Shown here in pieces: positions 1 to 7,168 of a stretch of 64,000 bases of DNA (positions are counted from its first letter, which is position 1; each line of letters starts with the position of its first letter). The stretch comes from Lachnospiraceae bacterium (GTDB taxonomy: Bacteria > Bacillota > Clostridia > Lachnospirales > Lachnospiraceae), in the NCBI GenBank assembly GCA_902363825.1, contig CABJBK010000007.1, forward strand, positions 1 to 64,000, in the 5' to 3' direction. The position numbers and the translations under genes were made by a program. The notes below the pieces were generated by a model, which did no database searches, was not told the DNA's origin, and was given only the letters and a program-made list of their open reading frames with translations.

Positions 1-34
1 CTGCTTTTTGTGGGCTGTCTTTTCTTCTTGCCAT
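1..34 (-). CDS. Transposase, IS256 family (first 11 codons only)
   Basis: The gene starts at ATG 34-32 and leaves the window at position 1. The visible residues are MARRKDSPQKA, a basic N-terminus like those of IS256-type mutator transposases from Lachnospiraceae. The ribosome binding site GGAGG at 43-47 sits 8 bases before the ATG but lies inside the 3' arm of a perfect hairpin (41-54 with 71-84). No catalytic residue is in view. Confidence 0.5.
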   Translation of the reverse strand, partial: MARRKDSPQKA

Positions 35-40
35 AAAAAT

Positions 41-84
41 AACCTCCAAACTGAGTAATTTTATCTTACATCAGTTTGGAGGTT
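41..84 (-). promoter_or_regulatory. Hairpin sequestering the transposase ribosome binding site
   Basis: Two perfectly complementary 14-base arms (41-54 and 71-84) flank a 16-base loop directly before the transposase ATG. The GGAGG lies within the arm nearest the start codon. Transcripts entering the element from outside would fold this stem and hide the site. An element promoter starting inside the loop would free it. This matches the known insulation of IS10/IS50-type transposases from impinging transcription; its action here is inferred. Confidence 0.55.
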
Positions 85-466
85 TACACAAACTTTGGGA
101 TACTCCCCAATGTAGCGTTCCATTTTCCCCATTTACAACTAATATTTTTCCATCTATGTTCACGACAACATATGAATGGCAGGAGGCATGAGTGTAGCGG
201 ATATAATCTCCGAAAATATCGTTTTTGAAGTTTCCCATAGCATACTTCAGGTTTCCAAAACCATTAGTTCTGTAATCATTATCGTTCTGCAGTACATTTT
301 CTTCATAAGAAATGCTGTCAATTTGCGAATACTCCCCTGTATAATCATTCCATCCTTTTGCTTCAATGTTAAAATCACGATCATTACAACGAATCTGAAT
401 GCTTCCCCAAAACAAAGTCCATATAGTAAACACAATAGCGGAAATTGCGATGATCAGATATATCAC
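71..466 (-). pseudogene. Small membrane-anchored protein downstream of sdpI, 3' end replaced by the IS
   Basis: The reading frame starts at GTG 466, overlapping the sdpI stop codon by two bases. It has one N-terminal membrane segment (about residues 1-20, MIYLIIAISAIVFTIWTLFW) and then a soluble beta-rich-looking domain ending in VVVNIDGKILVVNGENGTLH. The last 11-12 residues (about GVSQSLCKPPN) are encoded by the end of the insertion sequence, so the native C-terminus is lost. I do not recognise the family with confidence; a PH-like fold is only a guess. Its position in the sdpRI operon suggests a role with the immunity protein. Confidence 0.6.
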
Positions 467-1092
467 ACTTTTTTTATATTATACTGAATTTTTAAGCCTT
501 CTCCGGTTGCCAGCTTTTTCTTATAAAAAAGGTAGGAGTAGAGAATGCTAATGATTGCAGCTGCCATAATGCTTATAATATACACAACCAGTGCAGCCAT
601 GCTTTCCCCAAAAAGTCCACAAATCATACATAAAATACCTGATGCCATCCATAATTTTCCGCTGAATCTATGTGTTGCATTCCAGTTTTCTTCATCCATT
701 AAAGACCATACAACTCTTATTCCTATGGTATTATTCTGTTTCACTTTTGGCAAATAATTTCCAATAACCATAAACAGCAGTCCAGTTCCATAGTAAATTA
801 CTGCCATAAACAGATTTTCCATATCTGCACCCATATTGACCAGTCTTGCAATACCATTATAGAGTAATGTTATAATTGGTATAATCCACATCGTCATTCC
901 TATAATCTTGCGGCTCTGCTGTCTGTTCCGGTTATCATAAAATATTATTGCCACCAGCGCACAATCCGTCACTACAAAAAACACATTTGCCCACATGCTC
1001 TGTGTACTAGTGAATCCTACTAAAACCCCGATGAGCATTACCAGAACAGAACAAATTAATGAACCTCTATATTTTTTTATCATTTCCTTCAT
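463..1092 (-). CDS. sdpI: SdpI-family membrane immunity protein
   Basis: This 209-residue polytopic membrane protein has about six hydrophobic segments. The C-terminal half has the SdpI signature: GNYLPKVKQNNTIGIR, then VWSLMDEENWNATHRFSGKL (about residues 112-147). In Bacillus subtilis, SdpI protects against the SdpC toxin and sequesters the repressor SdpR when toxin is present. The start ATG has AGGAG nine bases upstream and overlaps the end of sdpR by 26 bases, a tightly coupled operon. No sdpABC toxin genes are in the window, so this may be an orphan immunity unit or one controlling membrane stress genes. The DUF1648 N-terminal domain of longer SdpI proteins is absent. Confidence 0.88.
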   Translation of the reverse strand: MKEMIKKYRGSLICSVLVMLIGVLVGFTSTQSMWANVFFVVTDCALVAIIFYDNRNRQQSRKIIGMTMWIIPIITLLYNGIARLVNMGADMENLFMAVIYYGTGLLFMVIGNYLPKVKQNNTIGIRVVWSLMDEENWNATHRFSGKLWMASGILCMICGLFGESMAALVVYIISIMAAAIISILYSYLFYKKKLATGEGLKIQYNIKKV

Positions 1093-1387
1093 CGTCCGAT
1101 ACTCCTTTCAAATCTATAATCCACAACATGACATCTTCCAATACGGAAGTGTTTAATTCATAATAAATAAATTTTCCCTCTCTTTTATTTCGAATTAAAT
1201 CAGCCTCCTTCAATATTGCCAGATGTCTGGATATAGAAGCTCCCGTTACTGAAAAATGTTCACATATCTCTCCAGCAGAAAGCCGTCCATTCTTCAATAA
1301 ATTTAAAATCTCACGTCGTATTGGATCTGCCAGTGCTTTTAATGTATCTTGTATACCCAAGAATTCATCACGCTCCTCGTTTAACAT
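1067..1387 (-). CDS. sdpR: ArsR/SdpR-family winged-helix repressor
   Basis: The roughly 100-residue winged-helix protein contains ADPIRREILNLLKNGRLSAG, the recognition helix VTGASISRHLAILKEADLI and the wing KREGKFIYYELN. It lacks the CxC metal motif of ArsR sensors, as SdpR does. The ORF opens at ATG 1387, but a TTG at codon 10 (TTG GGT ATA) lies 12 bases after GAGGAG and gives a start closer to known SdpR proteins; the choice is open. It overlaps a short upstream ORF by 20 bases and the downstream sdpI. By analogy it autorepresses this operon and is titrated to the membrane by SdpI. Confidence 0.85.
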   Translation of the reverse strand: MLNEERDEFLGIQDTLKALADPIRREILNLLKNGRLSAGEICEHFSVTGASISRHLAILKEADLIRNKREGKFIYYELNTSVLEDVMLWIIDLKGVSDDEGNDKKI

Positions 1388-1565
1388 TTAGCCTAATTGT
1401 TAAATGTATTATGTCTGTAATACATTTTTCAAGAGGTTTTTGGGTTGCGAAATCTCGTTTGATTAAGTCATCTAATTTACGGGCTTCTTTATCATAGAGT
1501 TGTTTCTGTTCTTCTGGTGTAAGGTTATCTAAAATATCTTGCAATTCTTCATTTGTGAGTGCCAT
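1368..1565 (-). CDS. Hypothetical 65-residue acidic helical protein
   Basis: The start ATG is preceded by AGAAGG at 8 bases. The sequence begins MALTNEELQDILDNLTPEEQKQ, a charged, probably helical protein rich in Glu, Asp and Lys. It ends inside the start of sdpR (20-base overlap), which suggests translational coupling. I do not recognise the family. A second open frame overlaps its 5' end and extends to 1747, so the region could also be the remnant of a longer disrupted gene. Confidence 0.45.
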   Translation of the reverse strand: MALTNEELQDILDNLTPEEQKQLYDKEARKLDDLIKRDFATQKPLEKCITDIIHLTIRLNVKRGA

Positions 1566-1864
1566 GGTATGAACCTTCTTGCATAAACAAAATTCATACC
1601 CTTAAATGCACTACATGAATATAAAAAGGCTTCCCAGATTATCTGAAAAGTCTCATTGGTTTGTATTTGAATTTGGACTACTTGATTTTCTAATTGCATA
1701 CGCAATTCGTGAAATGTATAATTATACTGTTGATACATCAGACACACAAATGTAAATAGGGACTAAAAAAAGACCATAAAGAGAATCTTCTTCTCCTTAC
1801 AGCCCAGACATCTGTGCGGTACGTTTTTTATTTTTCTTTCGTGCTGCCGGTCAGATGGCAGGCG

Positions 1865-1990
1865 TTATGATGCGGCACGGTCTTTTTTTTCCGTTTTTGC
1901 CATGTAATCGATCATTCTGTCTACCAGAGTTTTCTCTTCCCTTTTCTGCTTTGTCTGCAGATCGTCTGTTACTTTCTTTCCTGTTTTCAT
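1865..1990 (-). CDS. Hypothetical 41-residue basic small protein
   Basis: An ATG at 1990-1988 is preceded by AGGAG eight bases upstream. It opens a 41-codon frame ending in TAA at 1867-1865. The product begins MKTGKKVTDDLQTKQKREEK and is dominated by Lys, Arg, Glu and Asp with a short helix VDRMIDYMAK. The RBS, start and compact highly charged sequence support a real gene, though it is short and its function is unknown. It lies opposite the 5' non-coding part of the plus-strand esterase region and is transcribed divergently from it. Confidence 0.5.
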   Translation of the reverse strand: MKTGKKVTDDLQTKQKREEKTLVDRMIDYMAKTEKKDRAAS

Positions 1991-2268
1991 GCTGCTTTCT
2001 CCTTTCTTTATTTTCTTTCTTTTATTATAATATCACCTGCGGGAAATTTTGCCAATGCGGTCAACCTGTTTTCTCTGTTTTTTCACCTTTGGTTCTTACT
2101 ATTTTGTCCATATTGAATAAGTTTTATTCTCTGTTTTTCATATTTCATTCTTTTTTTGTATACTTTTCACATATTTTTGTTTTGTGCAATCTGCGCATAC
2201 CATCATTTTGTTTTTGGCTGTATGATAAATTCATAAATACCAATCGGAAGAAAGGAAGGAACATCTGT

Positions 2269-3108
2269 ATGAAAAAAAGTATAGACATCTGTGTAAAAAG
2301 TCCACAGTACGTTACCATCACAAATTTAAGTTTTACACAGGTAGATTCCTGGTTCGGACACTGCAAACAGGATCTGAAGATGGATCTGATCTATCCGGAA
2401 GATCCGGGCAGAAAATACCCGTGCATCGTCTGGATCTGTGGGGGCGCGTGGCTGGAAATGGACAAATCCGCACATCTTGCCTACCTTGCGGGTCTTGCCA
2501 GAAGTGGTTTTGTCGTTGCAAGTGTTGAATACCGAACCAGCAACGAAGCAAAATTTCCAAAGCAGTTAGAAGATGTCAAATCTGCCATCCGTTATCTGCG
2601 GGCACATGCAGACCGGTTCTGTATCGACCCGGAACATTTTGGTGTCATGGGCGAATCTGCCGGCGGTTATCTTGCCGCAATGACAGCTCTCGCCACGGAT
2701 CCCGGATACGATGTCGGAGATCACTTATCCCTTTCAAGCGCCGTGCAGGCCGCAGTCTGCTGGTATCCGCCATCTGATTTTTGTACCATGCCGCGAAGTG
2801 CTGCGGATTCACCGGAATCTCTCCTGCTTGGCAAAAACGCAACTGATCACGTCAGCGAAGCTGCTGCGATCTGCCCGGTCAGTTTTGTTACAAAAGATGC
2901 CCCTCCCATGATGATCCTTCATGGTCAGAACGACCATACCGTTCCTTTCGATCAGGGGGAGCGTCTGCATGATAAAATGGAAGAACTCGGATGTGATGTG
3001 ACGCTGATCGCGCTCAAAAACGCAGATCACGCAGACATTCGTTTCTTCCAGGACGAAATCTGGCAGATGATCGCCGACTTTTTTAAGGACAAACTGAAAC
3101 AGCCATAG
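2269..3108 (+). CDS. Alpha/beta-hydrolase esterase (BD-FAE/lipase-like)
   Basis: The product is a 279-residue cytoplasmic hydrolase. It has an oxyanion-hole segment WICGGAWLEMDKSAH (about 56-70), the nucleophile elbow VMGESAGGYLA (Ser near residue 129), an acid region LHGQNDHTVPFDQ and the catalytic His in KNADHADIRF. Families of this type deacylate small esters, often acetyl or feruloyl groups on plant polysaccharide fragments. The substrate cannot be assigned here. ATG 2269 is chosen because AAAGGAAGG lies 10 bases upstream; the open frame extends much further 5' into A+T-rich non-coding sequence that is not protein-like. It appears monocistronic. Confidence 0.85.
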   Translation: MKKSIDICVKSPQYVTITNLSFTQVDSWFGHCKQDLKMDLIYPEDPGRKYPCIVWICGGAWLEMDKSAHLAYLAGLARSGFVVASVEYRTSNEAKFPKQLEDVKSAIRYLRAHADRFCIDPEHFGVMGESAGGYLAAMTALATDPGYDVGDHLSLSSAVQAAVCWYPPSDFCTMPRSAADSPESLLLGKNATDHVSEAAAICPVSFVTKDAPPMMILHGQNDHTVPFDQGERLHDKMEELGCDVTLIALKNADHADIRFFQDEIWQMIADFFKDKLKQP

Positions 3109-3137
3109 AATCTGAGAAAATGTGTGCATAAAAAAAT

Positions 3138-3166
3138 TTGCCATGCCCACGCTCTTATGGTATACT
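3138..3166 (+). promoter_or_regulatory. Sigma-A promoter of the DtxR-type regulator
   Basis: TTGCCA (3138-3143) and TATACT (3161-3166) are separated by exactly 17 bases, about 80 bases before the start codon. Confidence 0.7.
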
Positions 3167-3246
3167 CAATCATAAGAATCTAAATTAAACTGACGGTGTT
3201 TTTCACATTCGCAGTAAAACTATATGAAAGAATACGGGGTGTTTTT

Positions 3247-3612
3247 ATGGCTGTAAATGAATCTGCGGAAAATTATCTGGAAACTATATTAATGTTGAGC
3301 CAGACGCTTCCGGTCGTTCGTTCCGTAGACATTGCAAACGAACTTAATTTTACAAAACCGAGCGTCAGCGTTGCTATGAAGAATTTAAGAGAGAAGGGCT
3401 ATATCACGGTAACCGATGCCGGTTTCATCTATCTGACCGATAGCGGCAAAAGTATTGCCGACATGATCTACGAACGGCATTCACTGCTCTCTTCCTGGCT
3501 GATCAGCCTTGGCGTAGACGAAAAGATCGCTACCGAGGATGCCTGCAAAATGGAGCATGTCATCAGCAAGGAGAGCTTTCAGGCGATCAAAACTCATGTT
3601 TTAAACAAATAG
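3247..3612 (+). CDS. DtxR/MntR-family metal-dependent repressor (short form)
   Basis: The 121-residue protein has an N-terminal winged helix (ESAENYLETILML, VDIANELNFTKPSVSVAMKN, LREKGYITVTDAGFIYLTDSGK) and a dimerisation/metal domain. The DtxR-like motif EDACKMEHVISKESF carries the Cys/Glu/His ligand pattern. The C-terminal SH3-like FeoA domain of long DtxR proteins is missing, as in MntR-size members. It probably senses Mn(II) or Fe(II) and represses transport genes. No metal transporter is adjacent, so targets are elsewhere. The start is taken at ATG 3247, where MAVNES matches the family N-terminus; an in-frame ATG 17 codons upstream is less likely. A strong terminator follows. Confidence 0.85.
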   Translation: MAVNESAENYLETILMLSQTLPVVRSVDIANELNFTKPSVSVAMKNLREKGYITVTDAGFIYLTDSGKSIADMIYERHSLLSSWLISLGVDEKIATEDACKMEHVISKESFQAIKTHVLNK

Positions 3613-3654
3613 ATTTCCATCTTTCCTTTTTAAGACAGAAATTTAGAAAAGATA

Positions 3655-3710
3655 GGGAGCTGTCACACAGACAGAATGATCAACATTCCGTCGTGTACAG
3701 CTCCCTTTTT
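3655..3710 (+). terminator. Intrinsic terminator after the DtxR-type gene
   Basis: Arms GGGAGCTGT (3655-3663) and ACAGCTCCC (3697-3705) close a long stem whose inner parts also pair (ACAC with GTGT, GAATG with CATTC). A T-run follows at 3706-3710. Confidence 0.85.
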
Positions 3711-3733
3711 ATATCAGGATCTCGCTTTCTTTG

Positions 3734-4252
3734 TTAGACGCGATAAATATAGTTTTCTTTCCGTGGCTTTGCCGGTGCCGGAGCATCTTTTGCGTATCCG
3801 AGCACACAATGTCCGATTCCGACATAATCGCCCTTGATCCCCCACTTTTTAAGCAGAGCCTTTCCCTCTTCGCTCTCGAATTCTTCTTTTGCGCGATGGA
3901 TCCAGCAGGAATCTACGCCAACCGCATGCGCCGCATTCATCAGATTTCCCATGACAAGGCTTCCGTCTTCGAGATAAGTCGGACGGTTTTTATCCGCAAG
4001 CACGATCACAACAGTAGGTGCTCCGTAAAAAGGATCTCCATCGGTTCCCATGATCTTTGCGTTCATCCGTGAAAGCTGCGCGATCGTCTCTTTATCCTGC
4101 ACGACCACCATGATCGGGGACTGCATGCCCATTCCGGTCGGTGCGTATGTGCCCGCCTCAAGAATCTGGTTTAACTGCTCCTCACTGATCTGGTCTTCTT
4201 TGTAACCTCTGCAGCTTCTTCTTGTTTTTAAATCCTGTATTGTTTCCTGCAT
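3734..4252 (-). CDS. Nitroreductase-family FMN oxidoreductase
   Basis: The 172-residue protein starts with the family pattern TRRSCRGYKEDQISEEQLNQ (residues 10-29), where the basic cluster binds the FMN phosphate. ILEAGTYAPTGMGMQSPIMV follows. The C-terminal half has LMNAAHAVGVDSCWI and GIGHCVLGYA. Such enzymes form homodimers and reduce nitroaromatics, quinones or flavins with NAD(P)H. The ribosome binding site GGAGG lies 7-8 bases before the ATG. The gene stands alone between two terminator-like regions. The native substrate is unknown. Confidence 0.9.
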   Translation of the reverse strand: MQETIQDLKTRRSCRGYKEDQISEEQLNQILEAGTYAPTGMGMQSPIMVVVQDKETIAQLSRMNAKIMGTDGDPFYGAPTVVIVLADKNRPTYLEDGSLVMGNLMNAAHAVGVDSCWIHRAKEEFESEEGKALLKKWGIKGDYVGIGHCVLGYAKDAPAPAKPRKENYIYRV

Positions 4253-4295
4253 TTTTATCCTCCTCTTCCGGTTTGATTTTTTTTATGATATCTGC

Positions 4296-4304
4296 ATTAT
4301 ACCA
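4296..4304 (-). promoter_or_regulatory. Extended -10 promoter of the nitroreductase gene
   Basis: The minus strand reads TGGTATAAT (extended -10). No good -35 at 17 bases is visible, as expected for this promoter class. Confidence 0.5.
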
Positions 4305-4321
4305 CAAACATTTCTGCAATC

Positions 4322-5059
4322 CTATGCCGAACGTACTTCCTGCCTGAGCTGCATCCTGCCAAAAACCAGTAATAGGATCGCTAAAACTGCGTAAATTACC
4401 AGATAAGATCCAAGCCCATTCCAGAATGTCAGTATTTCACACACTTTTCTCATGATCTCCGCACAGATCCCATCCGGATTATCCGCCGCGCGCGTTGCGA
4501 TATTCCCTGCACCAAAGATCAGTATCATATACCCAAACCATACAACGTAAAAACCGGTTCTGCCAAAATGCAGTGCTATCATCCCGGACACAAATTTAAA
4601 CACAATTGCCGCAACCAGGATGGTCAGCACGATCTTTAAATCGAGCACCTCACCAATGGATGCTTCCACATCATTTCCCTCCTGCGCCGGAATGAAACAT
4701 CTGTAAACAAACATTTCCAGATGATATAACACCCACAGCATCAAAAGCTCCACAACCGAAAATACTGCTGTCGTACCAAAAAACGCGGACAGGAAACGCC
4801 TTCTGCTGCATCCCATTGCAACCGCAATATTAAACTGCTGGCTAAATGACATCATTGACGCGAAAAGCGCCATCATCAGAAAAGCTCCTGTCATAAATCC
4901 CGTACCAAACGGAACTCCCCATTCCATTACACCTGTTTTCCACATAATGATACTAATGATCATTCCAATCGCGAACGCGATCAGTCCCGCGCACGCATCC
5001 AGAAGAAAATTATTTTTAAAATATTTAAACCAGTCTAACACCGAATTTCTTTTTTCCAT
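4322..5059 (-). CDS. ABC transporter permease subunit (six-TM, YtrC/ABC-2-like)
   Basis: The 245-residue integral membrane protein has six hydrophobic segments and a cytosolic N-terminus, and it contains the sequence VAMGCSRRRFLSAFF. The motif MGxxRRxxF also occurs in its neighbour as MGAKRKDVFFG, showing that the two are related permeases. It is the last gene of a GntR-ATPase-permease-permease operon and probably pairs with the preceding gene and the ATPase. Operons of this design usually respond to cell-wall antibiotics or export peptides. The substrate is not visible. Confidence 0.7.
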   Translation of the reverse strand: MEKRNSVLDWFKYFKNNFLLDACAGLIAFAIGMIISIIMWKTGVMEWGVPFGTGFMTGAFLMMALFASMMSFSQQFNIAVAMGCSRRRFLSAFFGTTAVFSVVELLMLWVLYHLEMFVYRCFIPAQEGNDVEASIGEVLDLKIVLTILVAAIVFKFVSGMIALHFGRTGFYVVWFGYMILIFGAGNIATRAADNPDGICAEIMRKVCEILTFWNGLGSYLVIYAVLAILLLVFGRMQLRQEVRSA

Positions 5060-5071
5060 CTCTCATCTCTC

Positions 5072-5734
5072 CTACACATGTATCTCATATTTACGAACAA
5101 TGCGATATTGAATGACAGCAGACACGATATACAAAACTGCCGGGATTATCATAACCAGAGCTTTTGGTACACTGGGAAAAAAAGGAATATATCCGTCCGC
5201 CAGCATGGATGCCATTCCTCCCATCATGCCTCCCCAGCATGCCGCCAGTATCACAAATGCCACCATGCCTGCTTTTCCAAAGCGTGCGCATAAAATACTG
5301 ACGATATTTCCCAGTCCATTTACCAGAAGGACTGCCGCCACATAGAAAAACACTGTCTGTCCGCTCCACATATTGATCCCCCAGTCATTCATTCCTGTCG
5401 TCCCGGTCACAAACTGACATATCAGGGCAAAAAGATATATAACGATTGCCGGAATCCAGTTTGTATACTGCATACCGAAGAAAACATCCTTTCGCTTTGC
5501 TCCCATTGCAATACACTGACCCATATATACCTGTATCGCTGCCACCTGCATTGCGCCTCCGCACATAACTCCAAATAAAAGCAGGTAAAAGCTGGTCACA
5601 CTTAAAACTTCCGGGACTCCACCGTCAAGCATGCCGAACAGGATTCCAAAAAACACTGCAAAACCGATCAGCATCAGCATGTTTTTTCCTGATATCCAGC
5701 TCCAGTAACGGATATTTTTCTTGATTCCCTCCAT
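5072..5734 (-). CDS. ABC transporter permease subunit (paralogue of the downstream gene)
   Basis: The 220-residue protein has about six transmembrane segments and contains QCIAMGAKRKDVFFGMQYTN, matching the MGxxRR loop of the downstream permease. It follows the ATPase gene by three bases and precedes the second permease by 12, so the three are surely co-transcribed and probably form one heterodimeric transporter. Several Gly- and Met-rich segments (CWGGMMGGMASML) lie in the fifth helix. Confidence 0.7.
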   Translation of the reverse strand: MEGIKKNIRYWSWISGKNMLMLIGFAVFFGILFGMLDGGVPEVLSVTSFYLLLFGVMCGGAMQVAAIQVYMGQCIAMGAKRKDVFFGMQYTNWIPAIVIYLFALICQFVTGTTGMNDWGINMWSGQTVFFYVAAVLLVNGLGNIVSILCARFGKAGMVAFVILAACWGGMMGGMASMLADGYIPFFPSVPKALVMIIPAVLYIVSAVIQYRIVRKYEIHV

Positions 5735-5737
5735 TTT

Positions 5738-6610
5738 CTACACCTCCGCGCCGCACATTGCCACAAAAAGTTTTTCCAGTGTCAGCTTCTGCACCGAAAC
5801 CGGATACTGTCCGTTTAAACTCTCACCTTCTTTTAACAGAACCGTCACGCCGGTACTCCGGCCCATGGTTTCTTTCCCATATACGGTAAGTCCCGCTGTT
5901 GCCGCTTCCACATCCTCAGACTTTCCACTGACATGGTACGCGCGCTCAAGCAATTCCTGCGTATTCTCCTTTAAGAGGATCTCTCCACGGTCGAGCATGA
6001 TAACTTCCTCGAAAATATCCGCCGCTTCCTCAATGATATGCGTAGAGATCACAAACGTCCTTCCTGATTTTCCATATTCATGCAACAGCAGCTTATAAAA
6101 CTGGTCACGCGCAACCACATCAAGCCCCGCCACCGGCTCATCCAAAAAGGTGTATTCCGCCTCACTCGCCAGTGCGATCACGATCGTCACCATAGACAGC
6201 ATACCTTTGGAGAGTTTGCTGATCCGTTTCTTTGGCTCAAGTCCGAATTTTTCGATCAGTTCTTTTGCCAGTTCTCTGTTCCAGTTCGGATAAAAGATCG
6301 AAGCGGCTGTCATATAATCTTTGATCTTTAAGTTGTTCTGTCCGAAGCCGCTCATCTGGCTGATCTCTCTGGAAAAACAGATCCGGTCGATGCATTTTTC
6401 ATTTTCCCATACATCTTCTCCATCCAGCGTCACCCTTCCGCTGCCCGCCGGATTCTGCGAAGACAGGATCGATAAGAGCGTGGTCTTTCCGACGCCGTTT
6501 CTTCCGATCAGACCGTAGATCTTTCCGGACTCCAGTTCCAGATTTACATCCTTTAATACTTCCTTTTTTCCATATACTTTTTTAATATTTTCACATTTCA
6601 GACTTCCCAT
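5738..6610 (-). CDS. ABC transporter ATPase (YtrB/BcrA type)
   Basis: The 290-residue ATPase has Walker A GLIGRNGVGKTTLL (about 33-46), a Q-loop region near NPAGSGRVTLDGEDV, the signature ISKLSKGMLSMV in place of LSGGQ, Walker B YTFLDEPVAGLD and the switch His in VISTHIIEEAADIF. The SKGM-type signature is typical of ATPases linked to GntR/YtrA regulators. A C-terminal extension of about 60 residues follows the switch. It energises the two downstream permeases. Confidence 0.9.
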   Translation of the reverse strand: MGSLKCENIKKVYGKKEVLKDVNLELESGKIYGLIGRNGVGKTTLLSILSSQNPAGSGRVTLDGEDVWENEKCIDRICFSREISQMSGFGQNNLKIKDYMTAASIFYPNWNRELAKELIEKFGLEPKKRISKLSKGMLSMVTIVIALASEAEYTFLDEPVAGLDVVARDQFYKLLLHEYGKSGRTFVISTHIIEEAADIFEEVIMLDRGEILLKENTQELLERAYHVSGKSEDVEAATAGLTVYGKETMGRSTGVTVLLKEGESLNGQYPVSVQKLTLEKLFVAMCGAEV

Positions 6611-6634
6611 GAGTTCTCCTCCTGCTTTCCTTCT

Positions 6635-7012
6635 CTATTCCTGCCTTGTGGCATCATTTTTTCTTATCATCTCAATCAGTTCTTCTCTTGTGATCCCAAG
6701 ACTGTCCGCCTCATTTAATAAAGAACGGATGAATTTATCCGCAAATTCTTCTTTTCTCTTCTTCATAATGGCCTCCTTCGCCCCCTGCTGGACAAACATT
6801 CCGATTCCGCGTTTCTTATAAAGGATCCCGTCATCCACAAGCAGGTTGACGCCCTTCGCCGCAGTCGCCGGATTGATCGAGTACAGCTTCGCCAGTTCGT
6901 TTGTACTCGGCACCCGCTCCTCTTCCAGCAGAATATCCCGCAAAATATCATTCTCGATCATTTCCCGGATCTGAATATAAATGGATTTTTCCTGCGTTAA
7001 AATCTCATTCAT
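6635..7012 (-). CDS. GntR-family regulator, YtrA subfamily
   Basis: The 125-residue regulator has the short YtrA architecture: a winged helix (SIYIQIREMIENDIL, VPSTNELAKLYSINPATAAKG, GILYKKRGIGMFV) followed by only about 45 residues of effector/dimer helices. ATG 7012 is chosen because AAGGGAG lies seven bases upstream; the longer open frame is not protein-like. It is first in the operon with the ATPase and two permeases. A GTGT-N11-ACAC near-palindrome over the promoter is the likely autoregulatory site. Confidence 0.85.
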   Translation of the reverse strand: MNEILTQEKSIYIQIREMIENDILRDILLEEERVPSTNELAKLYSINPATAAKGVNLLVDDGILYKKRGIGMFVQQGAKEAIMKKRKEEFADKFIRSLLNEADSLGITREELIEMIRKNDATRQE

Positions 7013-7067
7013 GCCACTGCTCCCTTCTGTTCTGTTTTTTGTTCTTTGGTTGTGTGGTTCATTACTT

Positions 7068-7105
7068 GTGTAATTAACCATAACACTGGTAAAGTCTTTT
7101 GTCAA
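7068..7105 (-). promoter_or_regulatory. Promoter and candidate YtrA-type operator of the GntR/ABC operon
   Basis: On the minus strand TTGACA (7105-7100) and TATGGT (7082-7077) are 17 bases apart. A near-palindrome with ends GTGTnAT and ATnACAC (7068-7086) covers the -10. That is where an autorepressor of the operon would bind; binding itself is inferred. Confidence 0.6.
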
Positions 7106-7168
7106 TAGTTTTTTATTTAAAAAACAGATATTGCCCATAGATAACAAATACATTTTGTGGAGGATTTT

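Larger units (their letters stand above)
1..105 (-). mobile_element. Left end of an IS256-family insertion sequence (continues off the window)
   Basis: The interval contains the first codons of a minus-strand gene reading MARRKDSPQKA, preceded by GGAGG and by a terminal stretch TTTACACAAACTTTGGGATA. IS256-type ends usually carry a GTGTAAA block near the tip, and this agrees. The outer boundary is placed at about 103-107, where GAGTATCCC begins on the minus strand. The other end and any target duplication lie outside the window. Family assignment is by recall of the end sequence and N-terminus, so it is probable rather than proven. Confidence 0.6.

Noticed and set aside
1529..1747. A 72-codon minus frame overlapping the 65-residue gene
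   Set aside because: There is no ribosome binding site or recognisable motif. It may be part of a decayed gene but cannot be supported alone.
463..1990. A toxin gene for the sdpRI pair
   Set aside because: No signal-peptide-bearing small toxin or SdpA/SdpB-like frames are found within the window.
1855..2268. N-terminal extension of the esterase frame
   Set aside because: The extension is Phe/Leu/Ser-rich translation of A+T-rich DNA. A good ribosome binding site marks ATG 2269.
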